Source: Zanthoxylum bungeanum (lineage: Eukaryota > Streptophyta > Magnoliopsida > Sapindales > Rutaceae). From it: 64,000 nucleotides of DNA. The position numbers and the translations under genes are program-made. The notes under the pieces were generated by a model, which saw only the letters and a program-made list of their open reading frames with translations, ran no database searches and was not told where the DNA came from. The stretch lies in NCBI GenBank assembly GCA_019454045.1, contig SKCR01033667.1, forward strand, positions 1-64,000, given 5' to 3'. Shown here piece by piece: positions 10,650 through 21,989 of this stretch; the stretch's first letter is position 1, and each line of letters begins with the position of its first letter.

Positions 10650-11317
10650 TTTAAAATTGGGATTTACAAGAAACATGGGGTATAGTTAACATGAAAAATA
10701 CATTTGCATTGCAATGTTCAATATCCATCAACAATATAAAACAATGTTTTGGTACAAAAACCAATACTTAAAAAATAATCTACATCACAAAAATGGATTA
10801 CACAATCACTCAGTGAACAATTTCCATTTTTTGCCTAACATGAGGGCTTCAGCAGTTGCTTATTTTGTTCCACCACCACCAATATCCCAACGGCTGCTTG
10901 TATTTGGAAATTGTATTTTTCGATTTATATTAATAAACTGGTAAATCATATCGAAAAATTGTGTATATGTGCTAAACAATGATGTATGAAGGCCTGCATA
11001 AAGTTATTTCCAGAGTTTAAACATATAATCAAACGGATAGTAAGTTAACACTTAAGTCTTGATTAGACATGATTGATGTACCAATACATTAATGACAAAC
11101 AGATAACAAATAAATACTTGAATTTTGAGATTAAAAGGACATATATGATCATCTTCCATTAGTCATATTAGGCCCTCATTCAACTTGTAGATTATGAAAT
11201 AATACATAACTAATAACACGAGTACTTTTTATCGAAGTTTTGTGGTCACTATCAATAAATAATATTATGTAACTGAGACTGATATATGCATATAATATAG
11301 AGGACATCACAACCAAA
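10650..11317. other. Unassigned intergenic sequence
   Basis: AT-rich sequence with one short open frame (10714-10944, plus) that has no recognisable product. I see no convincing repeat or gene boundary. Confidence 0.4.
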
Positions 11318-11870
11318 TGTCATGGTCTTAACCAAACCATGCGTCGTTGGGAGTAAAACGAGAGTGTTTCATATTCAAACAGCCTTTGAAATCATTATTG
11401 AAATTAGAGAGGAGAGAGAGCCACAGAACTGTAAAGAGAATATGAATGAATACTTGCTCCATTACCCTGTGTGAGGCTTTGTTTATATACACATCAAGTA
11501 AACTGACTGCTGTAAGGTAGCTAAGCAATTAATGTTATAAATCCTACCACAACATGGAAGAATCTAACCAATAAAGGAAACATAATACATAGAGCTCCTT
11601 ATATTATATTATTTAAGAGACAAAAATACTTTCCTAAATAAAATAGGATAGCATAAATAAGATCCCAAGTCAACTCTAAGTGCTTCAATCTCAAAATAAA
11701 ACAAAATTTTCCAAAATAAGACATCATAACAAATTCTATACAACAACTAATGGGCTGAAACGCTTCCCCAATGTTGGCCCAGTATTTGGCCATGTTGTCG
11801 CGCTATCAAAATATGTGTGTAGCCATACTAAGTGTCATCAAGCATGAATCAAACAACTTAGGGCATGACA
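11318..11870 (-). mobile_element. 3' LTR of a minus-strand Ty3/gypsy element
   Basis: A 553-bp LTR with inverted ends TGTCATG (left) and CATGACA (right). On the minus strand it starts TGTCATGCCCTAAG immediately after a polypurine tract (GGGTAGGGGAGAG, plus 11871-11883), which in turn follows the decayed integrase. This order is that of a 3' LTR. The partner 5' LTR is not in the window, so no target duplication can be tested. Confidence 0.6.
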
Positions 11871-11999
11871 CTCTCCCCTACCCAATTCATGCATGCCCTC
11901 ATTACGTCGTTGTTGAAAATCTCGAATGTTATCCTCGAACTGCCACAACGTGGTTTCAAGTTCTCAACTGCACTCACTCACACATAAGCCCTTTCATTG

Positions 12000-12892
12000 A
12001 ACAAAGTACTCATGAACAGGGCTATGGCGAGAGTTGTGCACTGTTCAGACCTCACATCTCTCATCCACTACCTTGTCGTACGTTGTCTCAATCCAGTTCC
12101 CACTTGGGCTCATTGCGTCTCAAATCCTCATCATCGCCATGATAAAGCTTCAAGCAGCTCGCATGGAAAACTCGATGCAACCTTATCCTCGAGGGAATCT
12201 CAAGCTTATATGACACATTGCCAATATTCTTGATGATTGAAAATAGTCCCTCATACTTGCGGATTATTTCCTTGTGTATCGAATGAGTTACCTTGCATTG
12301 TGTCGCCAATATCTTCACCAACACTAAGTCCCCAACCTCGTATATCATTGCGCGTCACTTACCATGAACCCATTTCTTCATTTGCTTCATTGCTTCGTCA
12401 AGATATGTGTGAGCCATATCAACTTGCTTGTGCCATGCTTTCACAGCCTTGTACGCTGCTGGACTGCTCCTAATGTAGCTTGGAATAAACATGTTAGCCA
12501 AATCAAAATGATCATTCATCGACTCATTTCGCTACAAGTTATATGAAAACTAGGCCACGTCCAACAACCTCACTCAATTTTACCGGTTCATACCCACAAA
12601 ATATCACAAGTACACCTCAAGTAAAGCATTTACCCGCTCAGTCTGTCCATCTATCTATTGGTGAAAGTTAGTGAAGAAATGGAGCGTTGAACCCACGAGA
12701 CCGAACAATCATTCAAAAATCTATCTGTGAATCTCGAGTCTCGATCACTAACAATGCTCTATGGTAATCCCATATACTTGACTACTTGCTTAAATGAAAG
12801 CTTCACATTCACCTCTGCTGAACACTTCTTAAGCGCTGAAATGAAGGTGTTGTATTTGGAAAACCTGTCTACGATAACAATGATGGTACAAC
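12000..12892 (-). pseudogene. Ty3/gypsy integrase, decayed (chromovirus-like)
   Basis: On the minus strand, fragments of an LTR-retrotransposon integrase appear in order. The catalytic core gives IVIVDRFSKYNTFISALKK (plus about 12890-12835), then SIVSDRDSRF, DGQTERVNALLE and a C-terminal domain at 12348-12088 (VGDLVLVK, YKLEIPSRIRLHRVFHASCL, KLYHGDDED). SDRD and DGQTERVN hold conserved integrase positions, and the C-terminal block is typical of plant chromoviruses. Stops and frameshifts separate the pieces. Upstream (right) it is cut by a copia LTR starting at 12893. Confidence 0.75.
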
Positions 12893-13522
12893 TGTTGGGG
12901 TTGGTGCTCTGAGCTTCATTCTGGATCATTTTTATGACCGATTTATGAATACGAACATTTATTTTTTTTCCATAATATTATCTATTTATGGTAGCACCTC
13001 TTGCCCTTTATATACATATTCTATCTAATTTAGATTAGATTGAAAATAAATGAGATTTAGTGACGTATATATTAGACAAAGACCCGAGAATATATATTAT
13101 AGTGTACAATTACAACAGAATTTGTAATTGACATTGAGAGGTGACACTACTAGAGATATACTCTCAAATAAAGTTCATGGTCAAGATTTACTAATACATA
13201 TCGATTAGTAAAATTCACTGAGACCGGTATATGTCGTATATCGAGACTTAGTCCGATGGTTTATCCCAATGAACCATGAGTATCAAGAGACTTGTATATA
13301 CATATAAGTGTTCATAGTGGATGAACACTGAACGACTCATCAAAGATTCTTAATAGATGGTGCACCAACATCAATACAAATCTACTCGAGTTGAGTAGTA
13401 TAATGGTTTTTTTACTTGAGATACCAGGGTGGATATATAAGTTATCCTCTACATTTTGATGACAGTCACGTCACCGACATATTTAGGTCAGACCTCCACA
13501 TTTTTATTGGGTGTGGACTAAT
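12893..13522 (+). mobile_element. Truncated, diverged P-family copia LTR
   Basis: It begins TGTTGGGGTTGGTGCTCTGAG, split here as TGTTGGGG and TTGGTGCTCTGAG, the same start as the copia LTRs at 18154, 21990, 37811 and 58609. It shares further landmarks in the same order (GATTCTTAATAGATGGT, GACAGTCACGTCACCGA, GTGTGGACTA). Homology stops near 13522, so the 3' three quarters of the roughly 2.35-kb LTR are missing. It sits inside the gypsy integrase at 12892. Confidence 0.6.
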
Positions 13523-13705
13523 ACTGACACGAATTCATCCACTCAAGGAACATCAGATGTCACAGGCAGTAATATGGTAGGGCCTTTGCAAGTGCCAACA
13601 TGGCCAATCACACGCCAAATAGCTAAGAAGATCACAGATGCAATAGTGGGCTAGCATAGAATGCCATGGCCGAATGCAACCGAGAACTATGAGGCATATT
13701 GGCAT
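13523..13705 (+). pseudogene. Possible retrotransposon gag-pol linker remnant
   Basis: One frame reads MVGPLQVPTWPITRQIAKKI, resembling the GPITRARAKK-type linker common in plant LTR-retrotransposon polyproteins. It is short, isolated and flanked by stops. Treat as weak. Confidence 0.3.
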
Positions 13706-14935
13706 TGTAGGAACCACTTTTCTAACGCATCAGAAACGCCTTAGGCACCGGGATCGGCCTTGAAATTTTTTTTGCCTTTTCCCTTTGATAACCGAATCTG
13801 ACCAGCCACTAGTCTGATGTTTTGTTTCCATTTTTAAAAATATTTCAGCCTCAGAACAGACCTCAAACAACAGCTCAGATCTGATCTATTTTGCACCTAA
13901 AAATCGCGCACAGCTCACCCAAATTAGCCCCTAATTTGAGTGTGATATAGTAGTATTTCAGGTCTGATTTTTCTCACAAAAACAACCCCACAACACCCTT
14001 GAAATATCCCTTTATATTCACTAATTGTTTTGGACAAAAATAACTCCGAATGGTCTTCCGTGCTATGACTCGTTACCAACAAAATGAAGTATGAGCTTCC
14101 CTCATAAAACAATTCCCTAAACTCTTTAGAGATTGAAACAAACTTTTGTCACACCGGAATTTTTATATTCTCTTTTTTCTTTTTCTTTTTCTTTCAACAC
14201 TTGAGAGAAAACAAGAACAAGGCTCACTACGTTTATTCAAGAATGAATAAATGGTAAAAAGATAATATCCTTATCCTTTTATACTTAGGGTTTAATGTTA
14301 TTAAAAATTAAACAAAACCCTAAGCATTTCAACCCATAAATTCGGCCACCCTTCATTTTCTCCACCTAGTTTTGTAACAACCAACTTATTAATTGTCATC
14401 ATAATGACAACATTTAATTGTGAAAATAAAAGGTATAAACGCTATTAATATAATGCTATATTTTTCAAATCATATTTAAAAAATTCTTCATTACCATAAA
14501 TGATATATTAAATAATTTAATATATACATTAAATTAAATGATTATCTTATAATCATTTATTTAATGAAAACCTTATATTAAATATAATATAAAGTTACAT
14601 GTGTAACAAAATATGTTATTATTCTCATTAATAATAATAATATATGTATGTGAGTATATAATTGGACTATCCAATTATATTTATTTGCTACAGTATATCG
14701 AGCTATCACGAGAACCAAATGGACCTACGGTTCCGAGCTCTAATAATCCTGGAATATTAATTAATCTCTTTAATTAAATATTCTGAATTATTAACTTTGG
14801 GTTATTCCACTAAAAATCTGAATCTCCACAAAACTGAATAACACCACTTATCTCACTGTCCGGTGTGCATCGTCAGAAAATTTGATCGGAGCAATACTTG
14901 AACATACATGGATCATCCCAATAGAATCTTTTGAC
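13706..14935 (-). mobile_element. Minus-strand LTR-like sequence, family unassigned
   Basis: In minus orientation this AT-rich block has LTR-like organisation: paired TTAATTAA-rich stretches, a TATA-like AGTATAAAAGG, a purine-rich AAAGAAAAAGAAAAAG run and a possible TTCCTACA end at 13706. A minus-strand frame at 13924-14112 lacks known motifs. It borders the Athila-type pol remnant. Boundaries are approximate and no target duplication was found. Confidence 0.35.
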
Positions 14936-17320
14936 TTCGGTCAAAAATTTCTTATTGTCTTGATGGCTCCAATCTAGAGGTATTTTTCCTATTGCAAGAA
15001 AATTGACAATATTAGCATACTAAGACATTATATTTACAGAAAATAAAAATTCATCAGGAAAAGAGTCATTAATATGAGTTATATCAATTAATGACTTATT
15101 TGTGAGTCTCGATAAATGATCTGCAACCACATTCTCTACTTTTTTTTGTCATTGATTGTGAGATTGAATTCCTGAAGCAACAAAATCCACCTTAGTAATC
15201 TTGATTTTGCATCCTGTTTAGACATCATATATCTAACAGCAGCATGATCAGAATAAACAACGGTTGAAGAACCAATTAAATATGATCAAAATTTATCCAA
15301 TACAAATATTACAGCAAATAGTCTTTTTCCGTGATAGTGTTATTCATTTATGCACTATATAATCTTCTACTTGCGTAATATATTACATGTGGCTTACTTT
15401 CCTTACTCTGTCCTAGCACTGCACAAACTACATAATCACTGGCATCACACATCAGCTCAAAAGGCAAAGACCAATCAAAGGATTGCATAATAGAAGCAGA
15501 AGTCAAAAGACTGATAATCTTTTCGTATGATTTTTGAGATTCTTCTGTCCATTCAAATGTTGCATCTTTTAATATGAGGTTACATAAGGGTCTGGATATG
15601 AGACTAAAGTTTTTGATGAACCTCATATAAAATCCTGCATGTCCTAAGAAAAAACGGATTTCTTTGACTATTTTTAGTGATTGTAATTTAGAGATTACCT
15701 CTACATGACAAAACGTGTCCCAAAATAATTTTCAAATTAGTCATGAAATGATATTTTTCCCAGTTTAATACAAGTCATTTTTCTTCACATCTTTTCAAAA
15801 TATTTTCCAAATTAGTCAAGCAATTATCAAATGAATTCCCAAAAACAGTTATATCATCCATAAAATCCTCTAAACATTGTTCAACCATGTCACTAAATAT
15901 GCTTAACATGCATCGTTGGAATGTTTCCGGTGCATTACAAAGTCCAAAAGACATTTTCCTAAATACAAATATTCTAAAGGGACATATGAATATGGTCTTT
16001 TCTTGGCCTTCTAAAGCAACGAGAATTTGATAATAACCTGAGTAACCAACAAGAAAACAATATTAGGGATGTCCTGCTACTCTTTCTAAAATTTGGTCAA
16101 GAAAAGGTAAAGGAAAATTATATTTTCTAGTGGCGTCATTTAATTTTCTATAGTTAATGCACATACGCCAACTAGATGAGATTCGAGTTGGAATTAATTC
16201 TCCTTTATCATTTTTCACAATAGTTATTTCAGAATTTTTAGATACAACTTGTGTAGGATCGGAGATAGGGTAGATAATGTCTACATCAAGAAGTTTAAGG
16301 ACTTCCATTTTACCACTTCTTTCATGTGAGGGTTCAATCTTTTTTGAGGTTGACGATATGTCCTATCATTATCTTCTAAATGTATTCTGTGTATGCAGAT
16401 CAAAGGATTAATGTCTTTTATGTCTTTTAAAGTCCATCCAATTGTCAGTTTATGTTCTTTCAACACAGTTACCAACTTTCATTATTGATTGTTTGTAAGG
16501 GAAGTAGAAATTACCACAGGGTAAGTTTGTCTGTCTCCAAGAATTGCATACTTCAATCCTTCTAGCAAAGTCTTTAACTCCAATTTAGGTGTTTCCTTAT
16601 ATTTTTCTTCTTCTAGTGCACTTAGTTCCTTAAAATTTTGTTTTTCTCCACCGTCTTCCAGTAACTATGTAGAATCAAGTGAAAACTTATTGGGAATATC
16701 AGAATTTAATTGCAAACTTGATTCAAGAAAATTAGCTGTATAAATTTTCATAGGATCAGATAAACTCCCATGAATATGTTCCTCCAAAATTGGTTCAATT
16801 AGTTCTTTGCTCTCATTTTCAATGTCCTCATCATATGATTGTTTGCACATATTAAAAACATTAAGCTCCAACATCATATTTCCAAAAGATAAATTCATGA
16901 TTCCATTCCTGCAATTAATTAAAGCATTAGCTGTTGCTAAAAATAGGCGGCCATATATTACAGAAATCGACTTATAACTGTCTGCTACAGGTTGGGTTTC
17001 TAAGACAATAAAATCCACATGATATATGAATTTATCTACTTGTAATAACACGTCTTCCAGAATTCCTTTCGGTATCTTGACTGACTATCGACAAGTAAAA
17101 AAGTAGTTGAGGTTGGTTTTAACTCACCAATATTAAGTTGTTAGTAAACCGAAAATGGAAGCAAATGGAAGAAAATTTACACTGGCTCCAAGATCAAGCA
17201 AAACATGTTCAATTTTTTAATTTCCAATAATACAAGAAATAGTTAGACAGCCCGAGTCATTGTATTTTAATGCATTATTGGTTGAGAGAATGAAACTTAC
17301 TTGTTCAGCTATAAAAAAAT
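14936..17320 (-). pseudogene. Athila-type Ty3/gypsy pol remnant (protease, RT, RNase H)
   Basis: Minus-strand pieces lie in collinear order. The protease has an active-site-like DLGASVNFLP near 17190 and GRLFLATANALINCRNG plus MNLSFGNMMLELNVFNMCKQ within 17051-16665. The RT has SSWRMCINYRKLNDATRKYNFPLPFLDQIL with its start split across pieces (16308-16063). RNase H has FEWTEESQKSYE, FELMCDASDYVVCAVLGQ and HVIYYASRRL (15626-15348), followed by a decayed LLQEFNLTINDKK. The RCRNG/LTFGNM style is typical of Athila. Many stops and frameshifts show it is dead. It joins a short 5' LTR stub at its upstream end. Confidence 0.8.
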
Positions 17321-17425
17321 ATAAAACATAAATTTAATTAATATGCTAAATTAAGGGGATTAATGAAACTACAAGTGTAAAATGATTGATTTTTTCTTTT
17401 AATAAATGTGTATTTTTTAGTGTTC
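17321..17425 (-). mobile_element. 5' LTR stub of the Athila-type element
   Basis: On the minus strand it starts TGATGAACACTAAAAAATAC and continues ACATTTATTAAAAG, the same start as the Athila-type LTRs at 41873, 44603, 54047 and 56429. After about 100 bp it passes directly into protease sequence, so most of the LTR, the primer binding site and gag are deleted. Its start interrupts the RT of copia element M. Confidence 0.65.
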
Positions 17426-18153
17426 ATCACATAGCATACATGAGACTACCAACTGCTGAAGCATATGAGATATGTCTCATTTCCTCAACTCATTGAGATA
17501 TCTTAGGAGACTGTTCATTTGATAAATGAATTTCATGTCGATAAAGCAAATTGCCTTTCTTGGAAATCTGCATCCCAAATCGCACAAGGATATTTTCGAT
17601 ATAGGATGTCTGAGACATAGCTAACAGTCGTCTCTTACGATCTCGAAGAATCTGGATCCCAAACCCATAACTGGCCTCTCTCAAATCTTTCATTTAGAAT
17701 TGGTTAGCTAGCCAGGTTTTCACGTCCGATAATATTTTTACATCATTCCCAATGAGTAAAATATCATCGACATACAAAATGAGAAAAATCACATTTCTGT
17801 CAATTACGCGCTTGTATATACAAGGCACATCGACATTCTGCTCAAAATTATAAGACTTGATTGTTGTATCAAATCTTATGTTCCAAGATCAAGATGCTTG
17901 TTTAAGTCCATAAATAGACCTTTGCAGCTTGCAAACCTTTTTTTATCTTGATCTTGGGCAATGAACCCCTCTGGTTGTACCATATAGATACATTCATCAA
18001 GATTTTCATTCAAAAATTCATCTTGACGTCCATATGTCAAATCTCATAGTCATAATATGCGACAATGGAGATATGAGTGCAGATGGATTTTAGCATGGCT
18101 ACTGGCGAGAAAGTTTCCTCATAGATAACTCCCTCTTTCTGGGTATAACCCTT
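17426..18153 (-). pseudogene. Copia element M: reverse transcriptase part
   Basis: Minus-strand Ty1/copia RT. It begins KGYTQKEGVIYEETFSPVAM (from about 18150), then AYYDYEI, decayed YVDDILL (around 17750), and KDLREASYGFGIQILRDRKR with LLAMSQTSYIENILVRFG, ending ASAVGSLMYAM at the junction with the Athila-type LTR (17425). RNase H and the 3' LTR are lost. The motif order is that of copia, in which RT follows integrase. Stops are present. Its upstream neighbour in the original element is at 20502, beyond the solo LTR. Confidence 0.85.
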
Positions 18154-20501
18154 TGTTGGGGTTGGTGCTGAGAGCGCCAATTCCCCGTTGTATTTTCTTG
18201 TAAATACTATTGTAAATATTTTATTATGAATAAAATGAGCAGTTTCTATAATATAATATATCTTCTTATATGGTAAAAACATAATTGACCTTAGAATGAT
18301 TAGTCATGATGCAGTTGCAAAAGCGTCGCAACTGACATTAAGTTGTATCATGACGCTGTCATTCTTAGACTGTTCCTGGTCAAGGTTTACACTTCTTGGT
18401 CAGTAAAGTAAACCCGTTGATCGGTACATGTCGTATACTAGAATATATGATTCCAATGGTTTCTCAGTGAACCATGAGTCTTGGAGACTCGTATAGACGT
18501 GTAGGTGTTTATAGCGGATAAACAGTGAACGACTCACCAAAGATTCTTAATGGATGGTACACCAACTTCAATAAGAATCTTCTCAGGTTGAGTAGCATTT
18601 ATGATTCTTCGACTTGAGATACCACTGTGTGCACATGAGACATCTTCCACACTTAGATGACAGTCACGTCATCGATCTATTCAGATCATACCTCTGTCTG
18701 TTCGTTGGGTGTGGATAGATCCTCATGGTATCCTATGTGTGTCGAGATAGGATCCGTCAGTTATGTGTACGGAGCATAGGTAATCCATATATGATTAGAA
18801 ATCAGATAAAAACCATGGGCCCGTGGTACACTTTAGAAGTGAGTTCTAAGTGTTCTTTTTGAGATTGCTAATAGAGACGTCGACGAGATTGTCCCTATAG
18901 ATATTTTATGTTTACATCTATATCTCTGGGATATATCTGGATACATGTGACAAAGGAATTAAACATATGTCATGACCTCGACCTGTATGATTCAGCGAGT
19001 TTATCTGTGATCGTCATAATTTACGGGTGGGTAAATTATGGACACAAAATTGGATTTCGTGACAGATATATCTGAATCTAGAGAGTCTCACTAGTGAAAT
19101 ATACTCGTAGAGCACTAGGGAAACTTTTATGAATAATACTGATTATTTATAAGTCGTTTAAAGGTTAAACGAAAAATACATGCGAATGGACCTAATGGTC
19201 ATTTTGTAATTATTGTGTATTTGTATTTAATGATAGATTTTATTAAATACACATTAATTAAATGTCAAATTGCGTTATTTTACATATATCATAAATATAT
19301 ATGTATTTGGATATTTAAAGAAAATATAATACATATTAAATAATTAAAGTAATTAAAAATATAAATATCTTTGATTTTGATTTTTTTGGAGATGACTTTG
19401 GTTGCTTTATTTGACTTATTGAAAAATAATTAAATGGTGTAATGATCATTTACACAAGTTGAATTAATGAATAAATGAATCAAAAAAATATCTAGATATT
19501 TATTTTTATTACTCCAAAATTCGGCCAAGGAAAAATTTATGAGTATAAATTTTTTTGTTTCATTTTAATTCATTTTAGGTTAAGCACCAAATATTACAAA
19601 GTGAGTTTTGAGAGAAAAAGTTTTGAGTTCAAAAGAAAAGCTTGAAAAATTTAGATTTTTGTAAACTTTTCTTAAACTTTTTCAATTAGAAAGTTGTTTC
19701 TATGATACCAGGCTACAACATGTGTTGCTTAGTTTCTTCTCTACTCTTTTAGTTTGTGATTTGTTAGTTGGAAACTTGTTTGAAAGATTCTTGCATGCTT
19801 GTTTGATAAAGTAAGCTTGAAATGATTTCAATGGCTTACTTTTGATTATTTGATAATCATATTGCCATTCTAGAGTTGCTAAGCCACTTATTGATGACCT
19901 AGAATTATTATTGAGTTGTTTCATGATGGTGAGACTTGTTTGGTGTGGTAAAGTTTGAATTAAAGTGTTGGATTTAATTTATTTGGTAAAATTTGTCAAT
20001 TTGAAGAAATTGTAAAATTAGGGTTCTTAACCCTCTCCAAATTTGGGGCTTTTCATATATGTGATGTATTATGGTGTGTATATGATGCATATTATTTTTT
20101 GGGTTGATTGGATTTGATCTTGACATGTTTTGAACAAAAAAGACCAAATTGTAAAAATTGAAAATTTTGGGGCTGTTCGGCAATTTAAGGAAATTTGGGG
20201 ATTTTGTTGCAATCTGATTTTGATGTATTGGACATGTTGGAAATCATTTTAGAAATTATTTAGAATCATCCAAATGTTATATTTGACAATTTTAGGACTA
20301 AAATGATCAATTTGTAAAGTATTGAGGTAATTCGGTAATTACTAAGAAATATGGTTTCTTGTGTAATTTTTCAGAATTTGATAATTGGGTAATTAAATAA
20401 ATAAGTTTATTTAATTGATCCAAGAAAAATTTTGAAATCGTAAAATTTTGATTTCCCGCGTTTTCACTGCGTTACCAGATTTTCGCCATAAAACCCCTAC
20501 A
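18154..20501 (+). mobile_element. Solo LTR of the P copia family (2348 bp)
   Basis: It starts TGTTGGGGTTGG and ends ACCCCTACA, collinear over its whole length with the LTRs of element P. Flanks CCCTT (18149-18153) and CCATT (20502-20506) match at 4 of 5 bases, consistent with an aged target duplication. Sequence on both sides is the same copia M reading frame (RLVA | KGYTQKEG), proving an insertion into M. With no internal region, it is most simply the product of LTR-LTR recombination. Confidence 0.85.
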
Positions 20502-21989
20502 CCATTGGCCACTAGTCTTGCCTTAAAGGTCTGTACTTTCCCATATGTTCCCCTTTTTCTCCTTTAAATCCACTTGCAACTTATGAGTTTTACCTCATCT
20601 GATTGGTCTACAAGTTCCCAGATTGAGTCGGAGTACATAGACTTCATCTCGAGGTTCATGGCTTTGAGCCTTCCTCTTTACCAGAATCATCCATTGTACT
20701 ACGATAGGTCAATAGATCATCTACACCATCACCGGATGAGACAACTTGTGCCTCTCCAACTCCTAGATAGCGATTAGGTTGTCATACAACCCTCCCACTA
20801 CGTCTAGGTGGCAGATCATTTTGACATACTTGCATCTGACGCTCATATGTCAAATGTGCTATAATTCTGTCAACAGTTTTTGACGATGGTGTATTGGTCG
20901 AACCAACAAGTAACTCCTCAAGTAACACTTTACTGTGGGGTTTGAACTCCCTCAAGAAATATAGCGTTTGTCGACACAAACACTTTGTTATCTTCCGGAC
21001 TATAAAAGAACCCAACCCTAGTCTCCTTAGGATAGCCTACAAATAGGCACACCTTAAAACCTGGCTCCAACTTAGTAGTCTTACTCTTCAGCACATGTAC
21101 TGGACATCCCCTTATGTAGAAATGTCGTAAACTAGCTTTATGACCACTCCATAACTCTACATGGAGACTTAGGAACAGACTTAAATGGAACTACATTAAG
21201 GATATACAATATTGTTTGCAATACATAACCCCAGAATGAACTAGGCAGTGAATTGTAACTAAACATAGATCTTATCCTGTCTAGTAGGGTCTGATCGTAG
21301 AGTTTTGATCGTCTTACCTAATTGGTTCTCAACCTCAGCATGATACTTTTTGAAAATTTCAAAGATATTTGACTTGTGCTGCATTAGGTAAACGTAACTA
21401 TATCTAGAATAATCATCAATAAATATGACGAAGTATTCATAACCTCCTCGGGCTTTTACATTCATCGGTCTGCAAACGTCCGAATGTAATAACTCAAGTG
21501 GTTGATTGGCTTTTATACCTTTTCTAGTAAAAGGTCTTATGGTCATCTGTCTTTCTAGACAGGATTCGCAGACGGGTAAAGGTCCAAGCTTTAACTGGTT
21601 TAAAGCTTCATTCTTTATCAATCTATCTATCGGTCAAGGCTAATATGAACAAGTCCAAGATGCCTCAGGTATGTATCATCGTGAGAAATCTTTTGCCATT
21701 TTGTTTGAGGTTTTTCAACCTTAAATAATTCAATGTTGAACAGTGAATTATGTGTTAACCGCCTTAACACATATATATTATTTTAAGATTTTCCTGTGCA
21801 TATAGTTAATCCATTTCTACCAATAATAACCAAATTATTATTAAATGAATCGGAAAAACCATCATCCAAAAGTTTAGAGATAGAAATCAAATTTCTGCGA
21901 AAACCAGGAATATATAACACATTGTTCAAATATAAATAACCATTATTTAAGAAGTTTAATCTAGAAACTCCAATTAGCCTTGCTGAAAC
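20502..21989 (-). pseudogene. Copia element M: integrase and linker
   Basis: From right to left on the minus strand: post-protease region (YLNNVLYIPGFRRNLISISK), GAG-pre-integrase (PLPVCESCLERQMTIRPFTR), integrase core start (LELLHSDVCRPMNVKARGGY; FVIFIDDYSRYSYVYLMQHK; KTIKTLRSD), then a jump to the FWGY.LQTILYILN-type segment, the linker (FVS.. FLREFKPHSKVLLEELL; PRRSGRVV) and the RT start (VQTFKARLVA). The part of integrase after LRSD, which should carry the last acidic residue and GVSERRN, is missing near 21260. M is cut at 21989 by element P and at 20502 by the solo LTR. Confidence 0.88.

Noticed and set aside
11328..11793. Minus-strand frames of 64-66 residues
   Set aside because: They lie in a gypsy LTR with no domain similarity that I recognise.
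13924..14112. Minus-strand 62-residue frame
   Set aside because: It lies in an LTR-like block; the sequence carries no recognisable motif.
20574..20777. Plus-strand 67-residue frame
   Set aside because: It is antisense to the copia M linker region.
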